Positions 52,557 through 62,361 of a stretch of 64,000 nucleotides of DNA are shown here, one piece after another. Each line of letters opens with the position of its first letter. Within the stretch, counting starts at the first letter, position 1. The DNA comes from Pseudomonas sp. (GTDB lineage: Bacteria > Pseudomonadota > Gammaproteobacteria > Pseudomonadales > Pseudomonadaceae), in the NCBI GenBank assembly GCA_022448005.1, contig JAKUTK010000012.1:42100-106099 (forward strand), written 5' to 3'. The notes under the pieces were generated by a model. The model searched no databases. It was not told the DNA's origin and was given only the letters and a program-made list of their open reading frames with translations. The translations under genes and the position numbers were made by a program.

Positions 52557-53873
52557 TTAGCTCTTGAGCTGACTGGCGAACTGCCCAACCGCACTGACCA
52601 CGCGCTGCGCTCCGTCCTGAATCTCGACGATGACCGCACCGGCCTGGTTGGCATAGTCCAGCCCGCTCTCGGCTTGCTTGCGGCTTGTCGACATGCTTTG
52701 TACGGCAGCCTGAGCCAGCTCCTGGTTCTTACCGACCACGCCGACGATTTCGCCAGCCGCTTTGCTGGTCCGGGCCGCCAGTTGTCTGACTTCGTCGGCC
52801 ACCACCGCGAACCCCCTGCCTTGGTCGCCGGCGCGGGCAGCTTCGATCGCTGCGTTGAGTGCCAGCAGGTTGGTCTGGTCGGCGATATCGGTGATGGTCT
52901 TGAGAATGGCGCTGATGAGCTGTGATTGCTTGTCCAGCGCCTCGATTCCATCTGCAGCATCCTGCATCTGCACAGCAATCTTGCGCATCACATCCACGGT
53001 CTGCTGCACCACGGCAGCACCACGCTGAGCGCTTAGATCGGTGTGCTGGGAGGTGCCGTAGGCGATGGTTGCGGCTTCTGCAACCGCTTGCTCACGGTTG
53101 ACCTGGTCGGTAATGACCGTGGCGAACTTGATGACCTTGTACAGCTTGCCATAGGCATCAAGCACCGGATTGTAGGACGCTTCGAGCCAGACGGCATGGC
53201 CGCGCGAGTCGATACGTTTGAAGCGTTCGGCCACGTATTCGCCGCGATTCAAACGGGCCCAGAATTCGCGATAGGCTGGTGATTCGCTTTCCTCTCGCTC
53301 GCAGAAGGTGCAGTGATGCTTGCCCTTTATCTGTTCCATTCGATAACCCATGGCATCGAGGAACTGTTGATTCGCTGTGATCACGTGGCCGCTCAGATCG
53401 AACTCGATGACCGCGGTCGAACGCAGAAGCGCGCTGATCACGCTGTCATTCTCGCGTGAGGTAGCAATGGTGCGGGTCAGGTTGCTGGCGCACAGCGTGA
53501 ATTGGCAAAGCGTGCCGTCTGCCTTTTTGATCGGCTGCCAGATCGAGCGCAGCCAGGCTTCGGTGCCGTCGGCCTGCAGCAGGCGGAATGCGCCGCTAAG
53601 ATGCTCACCCCTCTGCATCGCGGATTTCAGGCTGGCGTAGTTTGGCTCCGTCTTGAATACATCGGTGAAGAAACTATCAATGCTGCGACCCAACAAGTCC
53701 TCAAGGCGGTAGCCCATCTCGTTGAGGAAGATAGGGTTGGCGTACTGAATTCGACCCTGTGGATCGACCTCCATAACCATCATCTCCCGGTACAACGACT
53801 CCTTGATCTGGCGATTGGTTGCGAGCTCCTCTCGCAATTCGGCCAGCTCTTGCTTTAGTTTCTTGTTGAACAT
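52557..53873 (-). CDS. Soluble PAS-PAS methyl-accepting chemotaxis protein (BdlA/Aer2-like), 438 aa
   Basis: An N-terminal coiled coil ([21 protein letters not shown]) precedes two PAS domains ([50 protein letters not shown]). The MCP signalling hairpin [37 protein letters not shown] is complete. No membrane helix is present. The second PAS plus hairpin resembles BdlA, which drives biofilm dispersal in P. aeruginosa. ATG 53873 was chosen; ATG 53903 is upstream. BdlA identity is not proven. Confidence 0.85.
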   Translation of the reverse strand: MFNKKLKQELAELREELATNRQIKESLYREMMVMEVDPQGRIQYANPIFLNEMGYRLEDLLGRSIDSFFTDVFKTEPNYASLKSAMQRGEHLSGAFRLLQADGTEAWLRSIWQPIKKADGTLCQFTLCASNLTRTIATSRENDSVISALLRSTAVIEFDLSGHVITANQQFLDAMGYRMEQIKGKHHCTFCEREESESPAYREFWARLNRGEYVAERFKRIDSRGHAVWLEASYNPVLDAYGKLYKVIKFATVITDQVNREQAVAEAATIAYGTSQHTDLSAQRGAAVVQQTVDVMRKIAVQMQDAADGIEALDKQSQLISAILKTITDIADQTNLLALNAAIEAARAGDQGRGFAVVADEVRQLAARTSKAAGEIVGVVGKNQELAQAAVQSMSTSRKQAESGLDYANQAGAVIVEIQDGAQRVVSAVGQFASQLKS

Positions 53874-54096
53874 AGTTCCGTACTCGATGAATAGGAGAGC
53901 CACAATGTCTCTATCACCTTTTCGGCACGGCGCCGGCGTTCTTCAATATTGATCGTTAAAAAGCGTGAGGATGCGATCACTGGTGTTTTACAGCACGGAT
54001 GCCAGACTCGCCGCCGTTGCGCTCAAACGTAGTTCGATGCTGTGCCAGGTCTACTTGTCCACATTCACAAAACATTGATCGTTCCGCTGTTTCGCG

Positions 54097-54636
54097 TCAA
54101 AGCCGCACATCGCGCGGCCCCGGCGTCATGACGCCTGAAAGACTGGATCGGCTGTCGCCTGAGCCTTTCTTCACAACACTAAAACTACCGTCCGTTTCCA
54201 GTATTACCGCTTCCACTTCGTCCAAGGCGGCCTGCCCGCTGGAGCGTATCGCCGAGCGGACTTCATCTTCAGTGACCCGAGCCACCCGCATCGCACTGCT
54301 GAGCATCTGCCCTTGATACAGCAGCAGTGCTGGTTCGCCAGTGACCAGCTTGCGTACCCAGCCGACCCTTACGCTCGACCAGGTAACCAGGTACTGCAGT
54401 CCGATCAGAAGTGCCAATGCCAGGGTGCCTTCGGCGAGTGACACATCGCGGTTCAGCAAAATGGTAGCGAACGTCGAACCCAGGGCTACCGTGACGATCA
54501 GGTCGAACGCGTTCATCTTGGAGAGCGTACGGCGGCCGGAAATACGCAACAGCACGATCAGGTTGATATAGGCCAGGATGCCAATGACCAGGGTGCGGAC
54601 CAGTGTCGACCAGCCGCTGAAAAACATACCTTCCAC
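54097..54636 (-). CDS. DUF421 (YetF-like) membrane protein, 179 aa
   Basis: Three N-terminal helices (TLVRTLVIGILAYINLIVLLRISGRRTLSKMNAFDLIVTVALGSTFATILL) and the soluble domain (GEPALLLYQGQMLSSAMRVARVTEDEVRSAIRSSGQAALDEVEAVILETDGSFSVVKK) match DUF421. I chose GTG 54636 because AAAGGAG lies 6 bases before it. The longer GTG 54693 has no such site. Its function is unknown, perhaps membrane or spore-type lipid homeostasis as in Bacillus relatives. Confidence 0.85.
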   Translation of the reverse strand: MEGMFFSGWSTLVRTLVIGILAYINLIVLLRISGRRTLSKMNAFDLIVTVALGSTFATILLNRDVSLAEGTLALALLIGLQYLVTWSSVRVGWVRKLVTGEPALLLYQGQMLSSAMRVARVTEDEVRSAIRSSGQAALDEVEAVILETDGSFSVVKKGSGDSRSSLSGVMTPGPRDVRL

Positions 54637-54741
54637 ATCTATCTCCTTTGGAGTCTGCCCTTGGTAGACGCCACCGAGGTAGATGGGTTGCACCTTCAGT
54701 AGGAGGAAGAGGGTATTCCTTCGTATCGACCAGCTGCGCTG

Positions 54742-55386
54742 TCAGCTGTCCAGCCTTTTGGCCGGGACGATCCGGTCATGCAGAACGCGTTCGGCATCGT
54801 CGCCCAAGGCAAGGAATACGCTAAGTGCGGCGAAGGCATCGTTCGCCGCATACAGCCGCTGCGCATCGGTTAGAGAACGGTTGCTCCAGTTCGACGTGGA
54901 TACGCTGCGCGATTTGCTCACTCGCGTACCCAGTACGGCCGCAACCGCACCGCGTAGTCCGACCTGTCCCTTTTTGCCCTGGTAGCGCAGGGTTGTACCC
55001 AGGTCAATGAAGTGCACCATCTCGATACCCAGGCGGTTGCGCAATCGGCTGCGGTCGGTGCTCAGCCCGAATCCCACCTTCAACACCCCAGTTGACTGGA
55101 GCACTGCTCTGACGGCTTCGCTACAGCCATCCGAGCCGACCTTGAACAGGTAGGCTTTCTCGGGGCTGGCAAACTGAATCAAATGCGGCCCCGTCGATAC
55201 TTCCCCTACCTTGAAGGTCGGTTTGGATTCCGTGTCGAAGCCGACCTGCGGCCAGCGGAGCAGCTCATCCCTGGCTTGGCTGAAGGCTTCGGGAGTTTCG
55301 GGGGTGACGATTTGATCGAGTTGGAGACCATCGAAGCGGGGCAGGACGTCCAGCTCGACGACCTGTGGAATACGGATGATGGTCAT
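54742..55386 (-). CDS. 3'-5' exonuclease (RNase D-like, DEDD), 214 aa
   Basis: The DEDD motifs are GFDTESKPTF (D, E), KVGFGLSTDRSRLR and LYAANDAFAAL (DEDDy Tyr). LIQFASPEKAYLFKVGSDG is the fold core. There is no HRDC domain, unlike full RNase D (~370 aa), so it is a stand-alone nuclease. ATG 55386 was chosen over a longer frame crossing the pentapeptide gene. The substrate is not clear. Confidence 0.86.
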   Translation of the reverse strand: MTIIRIPQVVELDVLPRFDGLQLDQIVTPETPEAFSQARDELLRWPQVGFDTESKPTFKVGEVSTGPHLIQFASPEKAYLFKVGSDGCSEAVRAVLQSTGVLKVGFGLSTDRSRLRNRLGIEMVHFIDLGTTLRYQGKKGQVGLRGAVAAVLGTRVSKSRSVSTSNWSNRSLTDAQRLYAANDAFAALSVFLALGDDAERVLHDRIVPAKRLDS

Positions 55387-55493
55387 GAAGGGGTTCCGGC
55401 AAGCGCTGACTTGAACAACAGGCTGCAGTGGCGTCGTTGATGCAGGCGAGACTAGCGCACAACGCTCCCGCACGCATATCTGATGCGTATCCC

Positions 55494-56144
55494 TTACTTC
55501 TCCCAATCCATTGGGCAATCGATGCAGCTTTCCATGTTGGTGCCTTGAAAGGTTGCATAGTGACGGCGTGCCCCGGTCAGGATGGCCTCTGCGAGGTTGG
55601 CATCGTTGAACTTGCCTTCTTGCAGGTTCGCGTCGGTCAGCGTTGCGCGTGCGAGATCGGCCTTGCTGAGCCAGGTCATTTCAAGGTTGGCGGCGGTTAG
55701 ATTTGCGCCCTGCATTTTCGCCCCGCTCAAACGTGCAAACTCAAGGTTTGCAGCGGTCAGGTTGGCCCCGTTGAAGCGTGCGGCCTGAGCGAACAGGCCC
55801 CATCCCTCAATCGCCACCAGGTGCGCATTGGTGAGATTCGCCAGCCGCAGGTTGGCTTGTTGCAGGCTGGCGCGGGTGAGGGTGGCGCCGGTCAGGTCTG
55901 CCTTTTCCAGATTGGCCAGATCGAGATTCGCATGACGCAGGTTGGCACCGGACAGGTTGGCACCGGTGAGATCCATCTTGCGCATGTCCTGATTGCTCAG
56001 GTCGGTGTTGCGAAGGTCGGCGTTGCGGCACTTGCCTTCCGGCTGGATGACGCAGCCATTGATGACTGTTGGCTGATCGTCGTCAGCGAGCAGCGACGTG
56101 CTGGCGAGCAATGCAAGGGGCAGCAAAAGAAGAATCGGGTTCAT
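55494..56144 (-). CDS. Secreted pentapeptide-repeat protein, 216 aa
   Basis: A signal peptide (MNPILLLLPLALLASTSLLADD) precedes about 25 A(D/N)LXX repeats (DLTGANLSGANLRHANLDLANLEKADLTGATL...) forming a right-handed helix. Cys pairs flank the repeats (NGCVIQPEGKC; ESCIDC). I recall a pentapeptide protein just before the dehydrogenase in the P. putida ped cluster, so this is probably part of the system. It is directly downstream of exaA and co-directional. Confidence 0.9.
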   Translation of the reverse strand: MNPILLLLPLALLASTSLLADDDQPTVINGCVIQPEGKCRNADLRNTDLSNQDMRKMDLTGANLSGANLRHANLDLANLEKADLTGATLTRASLQQANLRLANLTNAHLVAIEGWGLFAQAARFNGANLTAANLEFARLSGAKMQGANLTAANLEMTWLSKADLARATLTDANLQEGKFNDANLAEAILTGARRHYATFQGTNMESCIDCPMDWEK

Positions 56145-56289
56145 GGCAGCTCCGTATTCGAAGGGGGAAGGACAGCTGATGTGTGACGGCTTGATGAACC
56201 GGAGAGCGCCAACCCTTGCGGTTCAACCGAGTTGGCAACGCCAGCTGTCCAGCGCGGGTGACTGCGCCGCATCACGGCGCAGCCTCGAC

Positions 56290-58147
56290 TTAGCGTTTGG
56301 CGGTCTGCTTGTCCCAGCTCGGGATCCGGAACACCCAGAACGAGCCGCCTTGCGCAACAGGCTTGGTCAGCGCTGCCATGTCACCGCCCCACAGCGGTAC
56401 GGCGCCTCCGTAGCCGACGGTCACTCCGATGAATTGCTCACCGTCCTGCTCCCAGGTGATGGGCGGGGCGATGATTCCGCTGCCGGTCTGGAATTTCCAC
56501 AGCTCTTCGCCGGTTTTGGCGTTGAAGGCTTTCAGGTAACCATCACCGGTCCCGGTGAATACCAGGTTGCCCTTAGTGGCAAGCACGCCAGCCCAGAGCG
56601 GCAGCGGCTCCTTGTGTTCCCATGCGACCTTGCCCGTGGTGGGGTCCATGGCGCGAAGAATGCCGACGTGATCGTCGTACATGCGCTTGATGCGAAAGCC
56701 CTGACCGAGGTAGGCATTACCCTTCTTGTAGCTGACCTCTTCGGTCCAGTAGTCCTCTTTCCAATGGTTGGCGGGGACGTAGAACAGCCCGGTGTCCTGG
56801 CTGTACGCCATTGGATTCCAGTTTTTACCGCCCAGAAAGGGGGGCGAAACTTCCACTGACTTGCCGTGCGCTTCGCCTGGCTCGGGCATGGGTGGGCGCG
56901 CCTTCGTTCTCGACAGGCCGACCGGTCTTCAGGTCGATGTGGCTGGCCCAGGTGATGTTATCGACAAAGGGAAAGGCGTTCTGCAGCTTGCCATCGTTGC
57001 GATCGACCACGTAGAAAAAGCCATTGCGATCGGCGTGGGCCGTCGCCTTGACGGTTTTTCCGTCCTTGTCTTTGTAATCGAACAGCACCAGCTCGTTGTT
57101 GCCGGAGAAGTCCCAGGCATCGTTGGGGGTGTGCTGATAGAACCACTTCACTTCGCCCGTGGTGGCGTCCACACCGACCTGCCCCGAGGTATAGAGGCTG
57201 TCGTAGTCTTTCGGCTCGCCACCATCAGCGGTACGCGCCCAACCGTTCCAGGGCGCCGGGTTTCCCGCACCGACGATGATGGTGTTGGTCTCGGCATCGA
57301 AGCTCGCACTCTGCCAAGGCGCGCCGCCACCCTGGCTCCAGGCTTCTTTCTTGCCAGTGGGTGAATTGGGGTCATCGGGCCAGGAGGGCGCCTTTACGTC
57401 CCCGGTCGGTGTGCTGTCTTTGCCGTTGAGACGACCCACATGGCCCTCGACGAATGGACGCATCCAGACTTCCTCGCCGGTGTCCGGATCGCGGGCAAAC
57501 AGCTTGCCGACGATTCCGAATTCGTCGCCCGAGCTGCCATGAATCAACAGCACCTTGCCGCTTTTCTGGTCTTTGATCAGGGTTGGTGCGCCGGTCATGG
57601 TGTAGCCCGCGCCGTGGTCACCGAATTTCTTTTTCCAGACGACCTTGCCGGTGTCCTTGTTCAGCGCGACCACCTGCGCATCCAGCGTGCCGAAGTAGAT
57701 CTTGTCGCCATATATCGCTGCACCTCGGTTGACGACGTCACAGCATGGGCGGATGTCCGCAGGCAACCGGTGCGCGTAGCTCCACAGCCGCTTGCCTGTA
57801 CGTGAATCGAGCGCGAACACGCGCGAGTAGGAACCCGTCACGTAGATCACACCGTCATGCACGATGGCCTGGGATTCCTGCCCCCGCTGCTTTTCATCAC
57901 CAAAGGAAAAAGACCAGGCCGGGGTCAACTTGAAGACGTTTTCGTCATTCACCTGTTTCAGGGGGCTCCAGCGCTGAGCATTGGTGCCCAGGCCGTACTG
58001 CAGTACGTTTTCGGTCGATAGATGATCGTTGGCAATGTCGTCCCAGGTGACGCTCTTGGCGCCTGCCAAGCCGCTGAGTGAGAGACCGCCAATCAGAACG
58101 GCGATAGCGAGGGGGCGTTTGCTGCCCAGGGGGGCTGTTGTTGTCAT
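56290..58147 (-). pseudogene. exaA: PQQ-dependent ethanol dehydrogenase exaA, frameshifted
   Basis: ATG 58147 starts a signal peptide (ending LAGAKS) and a quinoprotein propeller. Cys135-Cys136 (RPCCDVV) is the vicinal disulfide over PQQ. The metal/catalytic region reads TPNDAWDFSGNNE: Asp346 has Ser348 two residues on, not Asp, so this is the calcium type, not the lanthanide type. The frame breaks near residue 417. The second frame (56889 down to 56290) resumes [23 protein letters not shown] to the usual C-terminus. The break lies at GGCGCGCC (56895-56902); two bases seem lost from a GC repeat. Unless this is a sequencing error, the enzyme is inactive. Confidence 0.93.
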
Positions 58148-58472
58148 GGTTGGTTTCCCTTGGTCGAATCGGACGGGGCCAACCGCTCGCTGCGTAGCGA
58201 GAGGCTGGTCCGGCGATTCGATTATTGGGACGTCGCAGCGACGGCCGATACGGAAAAGCTCCCGCTGATTCAAGGAAAACTTCCCAATCCGCCTGTGTTT
58301 TCGACCTGCTACCTGCGTGCCGCATCGGTGTCGCACGAGGCCCTACTACCAAGGGAGGAGAATCCGACAACCAAAGCAGGATTCTGCCATCCGGGCGCAA
58401 TGCCCAAGATGACCACCATGCGCTCCAACTGGGGCTGCCTTGCTCAGGTATTCGAACTCAACGGTGGTAGTC
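58148..58472. promoter_or_regulatory. exaA-exaB divergent control region with motif at 58343-58355
   Basis: These 325 bases hold both promoters. CTACTACCAAGGG (58343-58355) carries the RCTACCWWGG motif shared with two other regions of the PQQ cluster and may bind AgmR/ErdR. I could not fix the -35/-10 boxes. Confidence 0.5.
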
Positions 58473-58910
58473 ATGAATAATAAAACTGAACTGCGCGCGC
58501 TCTTTGTTGCTGGTCTGCTCGGCTTCGCCGGCTTTGCCTTCGCCCACGGTGACGTCACGCCGCAGAAGGTGGAAACCAAGGGGTTGTCGCCGCTAGGTGA
58601 AGAGTGGGTTGATGAAAACCCCTACCGCGCGCCAAGCGAAGACCATGACAAGGCTGTTGAAATTGGTTCCTCGGCCTACAACCAGAACTGCGCACGCTGC
58701 CATGGCCTTGAGGCAATCTCCGGCGGCATCGCACCGGATCTGCGTGAGCTTGAACCGGACTACGATGGTGATGAGTGGTTCAAGGAACGTGTAATCAACG
58801 GTGCCGTTCGAGACGGTGCCGTCTACATGCCGCGTATGGCCGACTACCTCAGCCAGGAAGCGCTCTGGGCGATCCGTACCTACATCGAAAGTGAAGCTGC
58901 CAAGCGGTGA
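58473..58910 (+). CDS. exaB: Cytochrome c550, exaB/pedF type, 145 aa
   Basis: A signal peptide (MNNKTELRALFVAGLLGFAGFAFA) is followed by a single heme site CARCHG at residues ~72-77 and an axial Met in VYMPRMADYL. It accepts electrons from the PQQ dehydrogenase and passes them to the respiratory chain. ATG 58473 starts the signal peptide. It is divergent from exaA and overlaps or abuts the binding-protein gene. Confidence 0.92.
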   Translation: MNNKTELRALFVAGLLGFAGFAFAHGDVTPQKVETKGLSPLGEEWVDENPYRAPSEDHDKAVEIGSSAYNQNCARCHGLEAISGGIAPDLRELEPDYDGDEWFKERVINGAVRDGAVYMPRMADYLSQEALWAIRTYIESEAAKR

Positions 58911-58915
58911 TCATC

Positions 58916-59815
58916 ATGCGCCAGTTGCTTGCAGGGCTCTGCTTGTTGATGACTTGCGCGCTGGCGCAGGCGGAAGTAGTGAAGGTGCGTGCGTTCGATG
59001 ACATCATCGATTCGGGCGTGCTCAAGGTGGCGATGTACGAAAACTTCCCGCCCTACAGCTTCATGGCCGATGGCAAGCCACGCGGGGTCGACTTCGACCT
59101 CGCGCAAAAACTGGCGTCCAAACTCGGGCTGAAGATCGAAGTGTTGTGGGTAACGCCAGACGAGACGCTGGATGACGACCTGCGCAACTTCATCTGGAAA
59201 GGGCATTACCTGCGACCAAACGTACTGGCTGACGTGATGATGCGTGTGCCTTACGATCGCGAGTTCTCTTACAAACAGAACGAGCTGGGCGAGCTGATCA
59301 ACGAGCTGGTGGTCATGTTTGGCCCATACCAGCGCGAGCGCTGGCAGTCTGCTTACGACGATCGCCGGCTTGAAGATCTCTCCAGTGTCGCCGTGTTCCG
59401 CTACCACCCGGTCGGGGTGGAAGTGGAAAGCGTCCCCTCGTTCTATTTGTCATCGGTATTCAACGGCAGCATCGCCAAGATGCTGCATCACTACCCGACA
59501 GCGCAGGCGGCGTTCGCTGCGATGCAGGCAGGTGAAGTTGACGCGACGATGGCCATGCGCGGCGAGATCGACTGGATGCTGGGGCAGGCCAATGACAGTC
59601 ATCTCAAACCTGCAGAAAACGCCTATCCGAACATGGGCAAGCAGGTATGGGAGCTGGGCATGGCCGTGCACGAATCCAATCGGCAACTTTCCTATGCGCT
59701 CGAGGGCGAGCTGGAAGGCTTGATGAAAGACGGTGCGGTTGAAGCCATCTATGCCGATTACGGGCTGCGCTATGAACTGCCCGAGTTGTATCAGGTGCAG
59801 CTGGGCGATAACTGA
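58916..59815 (+). CDS. Periplasmic solute-binding protein (family 3, MxaJ/PedG-like), 299 aa
   Basis: A signal peptide (MRQLLAGLCLLMTCALAQA) precedes a SBP_bac_3 fold (SGVLKVAMYENFPPYSFMADGKPRGVDFDLAQKLASKLGLKIEVLWV). No ABC transporter follows, as is usual for MxaJ-like proteins that help mature quinoprotein dehydrogenases. ATG 58916 lies 6 bases past the exaB stop, so the two form an operon; the longer frame opens at GTG 58907 and overlaps exaB. Confidence 0.88.
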   Translation: MRQLLAGLCLLMTCALAQAEVVKVRAFDDIIDSGVLKVAMYENFPPYSFMADGKPRGVDFDLAQKLASKLGLKIEVLWVTPDETLDDDLRNFIWKGHYLRPNVLADVMMRVPYDREFSYKQNELGELINELVVMFGPYQRERWQSAYDDRRLEDLSSVAVFRYHPVGVEVESVPSFYLSSVFNGSIAKMLHHYPTAQAAFAAMQAGEVDATMAMRGEIDWMLGQANDSHLKPAENAYPNMGKQVWELGMAVHESNRQLSYALEGELEGLMKDGAVEAIYADYGLRYELPELYQVQLGDN

Positions 59816-60079
59816 GCCCAACGGTAAAAACCGTCCGTTCGATTGGTCTCGCCGTTCTTATAGCGCTATACAGATCGCTTCAACCGGACGCCGCCAGGTG
59901 TTGGGTTGAAGCTGCGCTTAAGCACATTCGGCCACGCCGATGCGAGTGTATGAGCCTAAGCCGAATCCAAAAAAATACGTTTTCTTTACGCCGCTGCGCT
60001 GAAGGCGCAATCGAATCTTTACGCCCCTCGCTCTGAAACTCTCCGTACCGCACTGATGCGACCTACGGAGCTGATCCCC
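59816..60079. other. Intergenic region before kdpF
   Basis: These 264 bases should hold the kdp promoter. I see no convincing sigma70 pair or KdpE site. No gene is supported. Confidence 0.4.
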
Positions 60080-60169
60080 ATGACATTTCTCGACGGGCTA
60101 TCGCTGGCCTTGGCCATCGCCCTGTTCATCTACCTCCTGGTTGCGCTGTTGCGCGCCGAACGCAGCTAG
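60080..60169 (+). CDS. kdpF: KdpF, small K+-ATPase subunit, 29 aa
   Basis: ATG 60080 opens a single hydrophobic helix (MTFLDGLSLALAIALFIYLLVALLRAERS) immediately before kdpA. KdpF stabilises the KdpABC complex in the inner membrane. It is shorter than the usual gene-finding cutoff. Confidence 0.88.
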   Translation: MTFLDGLSLALAIALFIYLLVALLRAERS

Positions 60170-60177
60170 GAGAGCCA

Positions 60178-61875
60178 ATGAACACTCACGATTACTGGAT
60201 GATTGCGGCCTTCTTCGCGCTGGTCCTGATACCTGCCCCTTGGTTGGGACGCTACCTGTTTCGAGCCATGGAGGGTGAACGTACTTGGTTGACGCCTGTT
60301 CTCGGCCCCATCGAACGCCTCTGCTACCGCTCCGCCGGGATTGACGAGCACAGCGAGCAGGACTGGAAAACCTACAGCCTGGCGTTACTGGCGTTGACTG
60401 CTGTGAGCCTGGTATCGCTGTTCACGATGCTCATGTTGCAAGCCAGGCTTCCGCTCAACCCGCAAGCAGTGCCGGGCATGGCGTGGGACCTTGCCCTCAA
60501 TACCGCTGTGAGCTTCGTGACCAATACCAACTGGCAGGCCTACAGCGGCGAAGCCCAGCTCAGCTATTTCAGCCAGATGGTCGGCCTTGGCGTGCAGAAC
60601 TTCGTCAGTCCGGCAGTGGGCCTGGCTGTGTTGGTGGTCCTTTGTCGCGCTCTATCACGCCGTTCGGCGAAGGCAATCGGAAATTTCTGGGTCGATCTGA
60701 CCCGGGCAGTGCTTTATTGCCTGTTGCCGTTCTGCGTCGTGCTTGCGCTGGTTCTGGTCTGGCAGGGGGTGCCGCAGAGTTTTGCGAGCTACGTTCAGGC
60801 CGTCACGCTGCAAGGCGGCGAGCAGACCATTCCGCTGGGACCTGCGGCCAGCCAGATCGCAATCAAGCAACTGGGTACCAACGGCGGCGGCTTCTTCGGC
60901 GTCAACTCAGCGCATCCCTTCGAGAACCCGACCGCCTGGAGCAACCTGTTCGAGATGGTTTCGATCATCTTGATTCCCACCGCGCTGGTCTTCATGTTCG
61001 GCCATTACGTGCGAGATCAGCGGCAGAGTCGGGCCATTCTTGCCTGCATGCTGACCGTGTTCGTCCTGGGCCTGGGTGTCACGCTGGCCGCCGAGCATCA
61101 AGCGAATCCAATGCTGTCCAGCCTGTCAGTTGAGCAGGTGGGGCCGATGGAGGGCAAGGAAAGCCGACTCGGTATCGCGGCCTCGGCGCTATGGGCGACA
61201 ACAACGAGCGCGGCGTCCAATGGCTCGGTCAACGCGATGCATGACAGTTTCAGCGCGCTGGGCGGCATGGTGCCTCTGGTCAATATGATGCTGGGCGAAA
61301 TCATCTTTGGCGGCGTCGGGGCAGGCCTCTACGGCATGTTGCTGTTCGTCCTGATCTCGGTGTTCCTGGCTGGCCTGATGATCGGGCGCACGCCGGAATA
61401 TCTGGGCAAGAAACTTGAAGCGCGTGAGGTTCGGCTGCTGGTCGCAAAGCTGCTGGTGATGCCGGTGGGTGTTCTTGTGCTCACCGCTCTCGGCGACAGT
61501 CTTTCAGGCCCTGCCGAGTCGATCACCAATCCGGGGCCGCACGGCCTCAGCCAAATTCTTTACGCCTATACCTCCGGCACTGGAAACAACGGATCGGCCT
61601 TCGCCGGGTTTGGCGCGGCCACGCCTTACCACAACCTCATGATCGCGTTCGCCATGCTACTGGGCCGCTTTGGTTTCATCCTGCCGGTGCTTGCCATTGC
61701 CGGTGGCCTTGCGGCCAAGAACCGTGCGCCGGTCGACGCAAACAGTTTCCCCACCCACGGGCCCCTGTTCGTGATCCTGCTGACGCTGGTGATTCTGCTC
61801 GTCGGCGGGCTCACGTTTCTGCCTGCGCTGGCACTCGGGCCGGTCGCCGAACATTTCTTGCTGCAAGGCTTCTGA
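60178..61875 (+). CDS. kdpA: KdpA, K+-translocating subunit of the Kdp P-type ATPase, 565 aa
   Basis: About ten helices form the four-repeat K+-channel-like KdpA fold. Pore-loop signatures include [60 protein letters not shown] and [14 protein letters not shown], the selectivity-filter loops. Length is normal. GGAGAG supports ATG 60178. Its ATPase partner KdpB is disrupted just downstream, so the pump is probably non-functional here. Confidence 0.97.
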   Translation: MNTHDYWMIAAFFALVLIPAPWLGRYLFRAMEGERTWLTPVLGPIERLCYRSAGIDEHSEQDWKTYSLALLALTAVSLVSLFTMLMLQARLPLNPQAVPGMAWDLALNTAVSFVTNTNWQAYSGEAQLSYFSQMVGLGVQNFVSPAVGLAVLVVLCRALSRRSAKAIGNFWVDLTRAVLYCLLPFCVVLALVLVWQGVPQSFASYVQAVTLQGGEQTIPLGPAASQIAIKQLGTNGGGFFGVNSAHPFENPTAWSNLFEMVSIILIPTALVFMFGHYVRDQRQSRAILACMLTVFVLGLGVTLAAEHQANPMLSSLSVEQVGPMEGKESRLGIAASALWATTTSAASNGSVNAMHDSFSALGGMVPLVNMMLGEIIFGGVGAGLYGMLLFVLISVFLAGLMIGRTPEYLGKKLEAREVRLLVAKLLVMPVGVLVLTALGDSLSGPAESITNPGPHGLSQILYAYTSGTGNNGSAFAGFGAATPYHNLMIAFAMLLGRFGFILPVLAIAGGLAAKNRAPVDANSFPTHGPLFVILLTLVILLVGGLTFLPALALGPVAEHFLLQGF

Positions 61876-61883
61876 GGAGCGTC

Positions 61884-62228
61884 ATGATGAACGTCCATCA
61901 AACGGCACTCGAGGGTGCCGAGCAAACCACCGCCACGTCCTTCGCTTCGCTATGCAAGCCTGCGCTGCGCCAGGCCTTCATCAAGCTTGATCCCCGGACG
62001 TTGGCACGTTCGCCGGTCATGCTGGTGGTAGAGCTCACCGCAGTGCTGACCAGCGTGCTGTGCTTGCTGCCCAACGAGGCGGTCAGCACGGGTGTCGCCG
62101 TGCAGATCGCACTCTGGTTGTGGTTCACGGTGCTCTTTGCCAACTTTGCCGAGGCGCTGGCTGAAGGCCGCGGCAAAGCCCGCGCGGATAGCCTGAAAAC
62201 CGGGTCGCAGGGTCTGGAGGCGCATCTC
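61884..62228 (+). pseudogene. kdpB: kdpB, first 115 codons, cut by a Tn3-family insertion
   Basis: Reading starts at ATG 61884 and matches KdpB residues 1-115 ([55 protein letters not shown]). At 62229 the sequence turns into the transposon end and adds 14 unrelated residues before TAA at 62271-62273. The phosphorylation DKTGT and the rest of the ~680-residue protein are missing. Confidence 0.92.
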
Positions 62229-62266
62229 GGGTCATGCCGAGATAAAGGGAAAATTCACTCACTTCG
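62229..62266 (+). repeat. Left terminal inverted repeat of the Tn3-family element (candidate)
   Basis: It begins GGGTCATGCCGAGATAAAGG directly after the kdpB break. The G-rich start and position are typical of ~38-bp Tn3-family ends. The partner end is not in the window, so the exact length is assumed. Confidence 0.6.
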
Positions 62267-62361
62267 CTCGTAACGTGTTGATGCCAAGAGAGTTTACCAA
62301 ATAGACCGCACAGCCTCTGATCGTGGACTATCTTTTCTGACTCCTCAGAAAAGGAGTTCCT

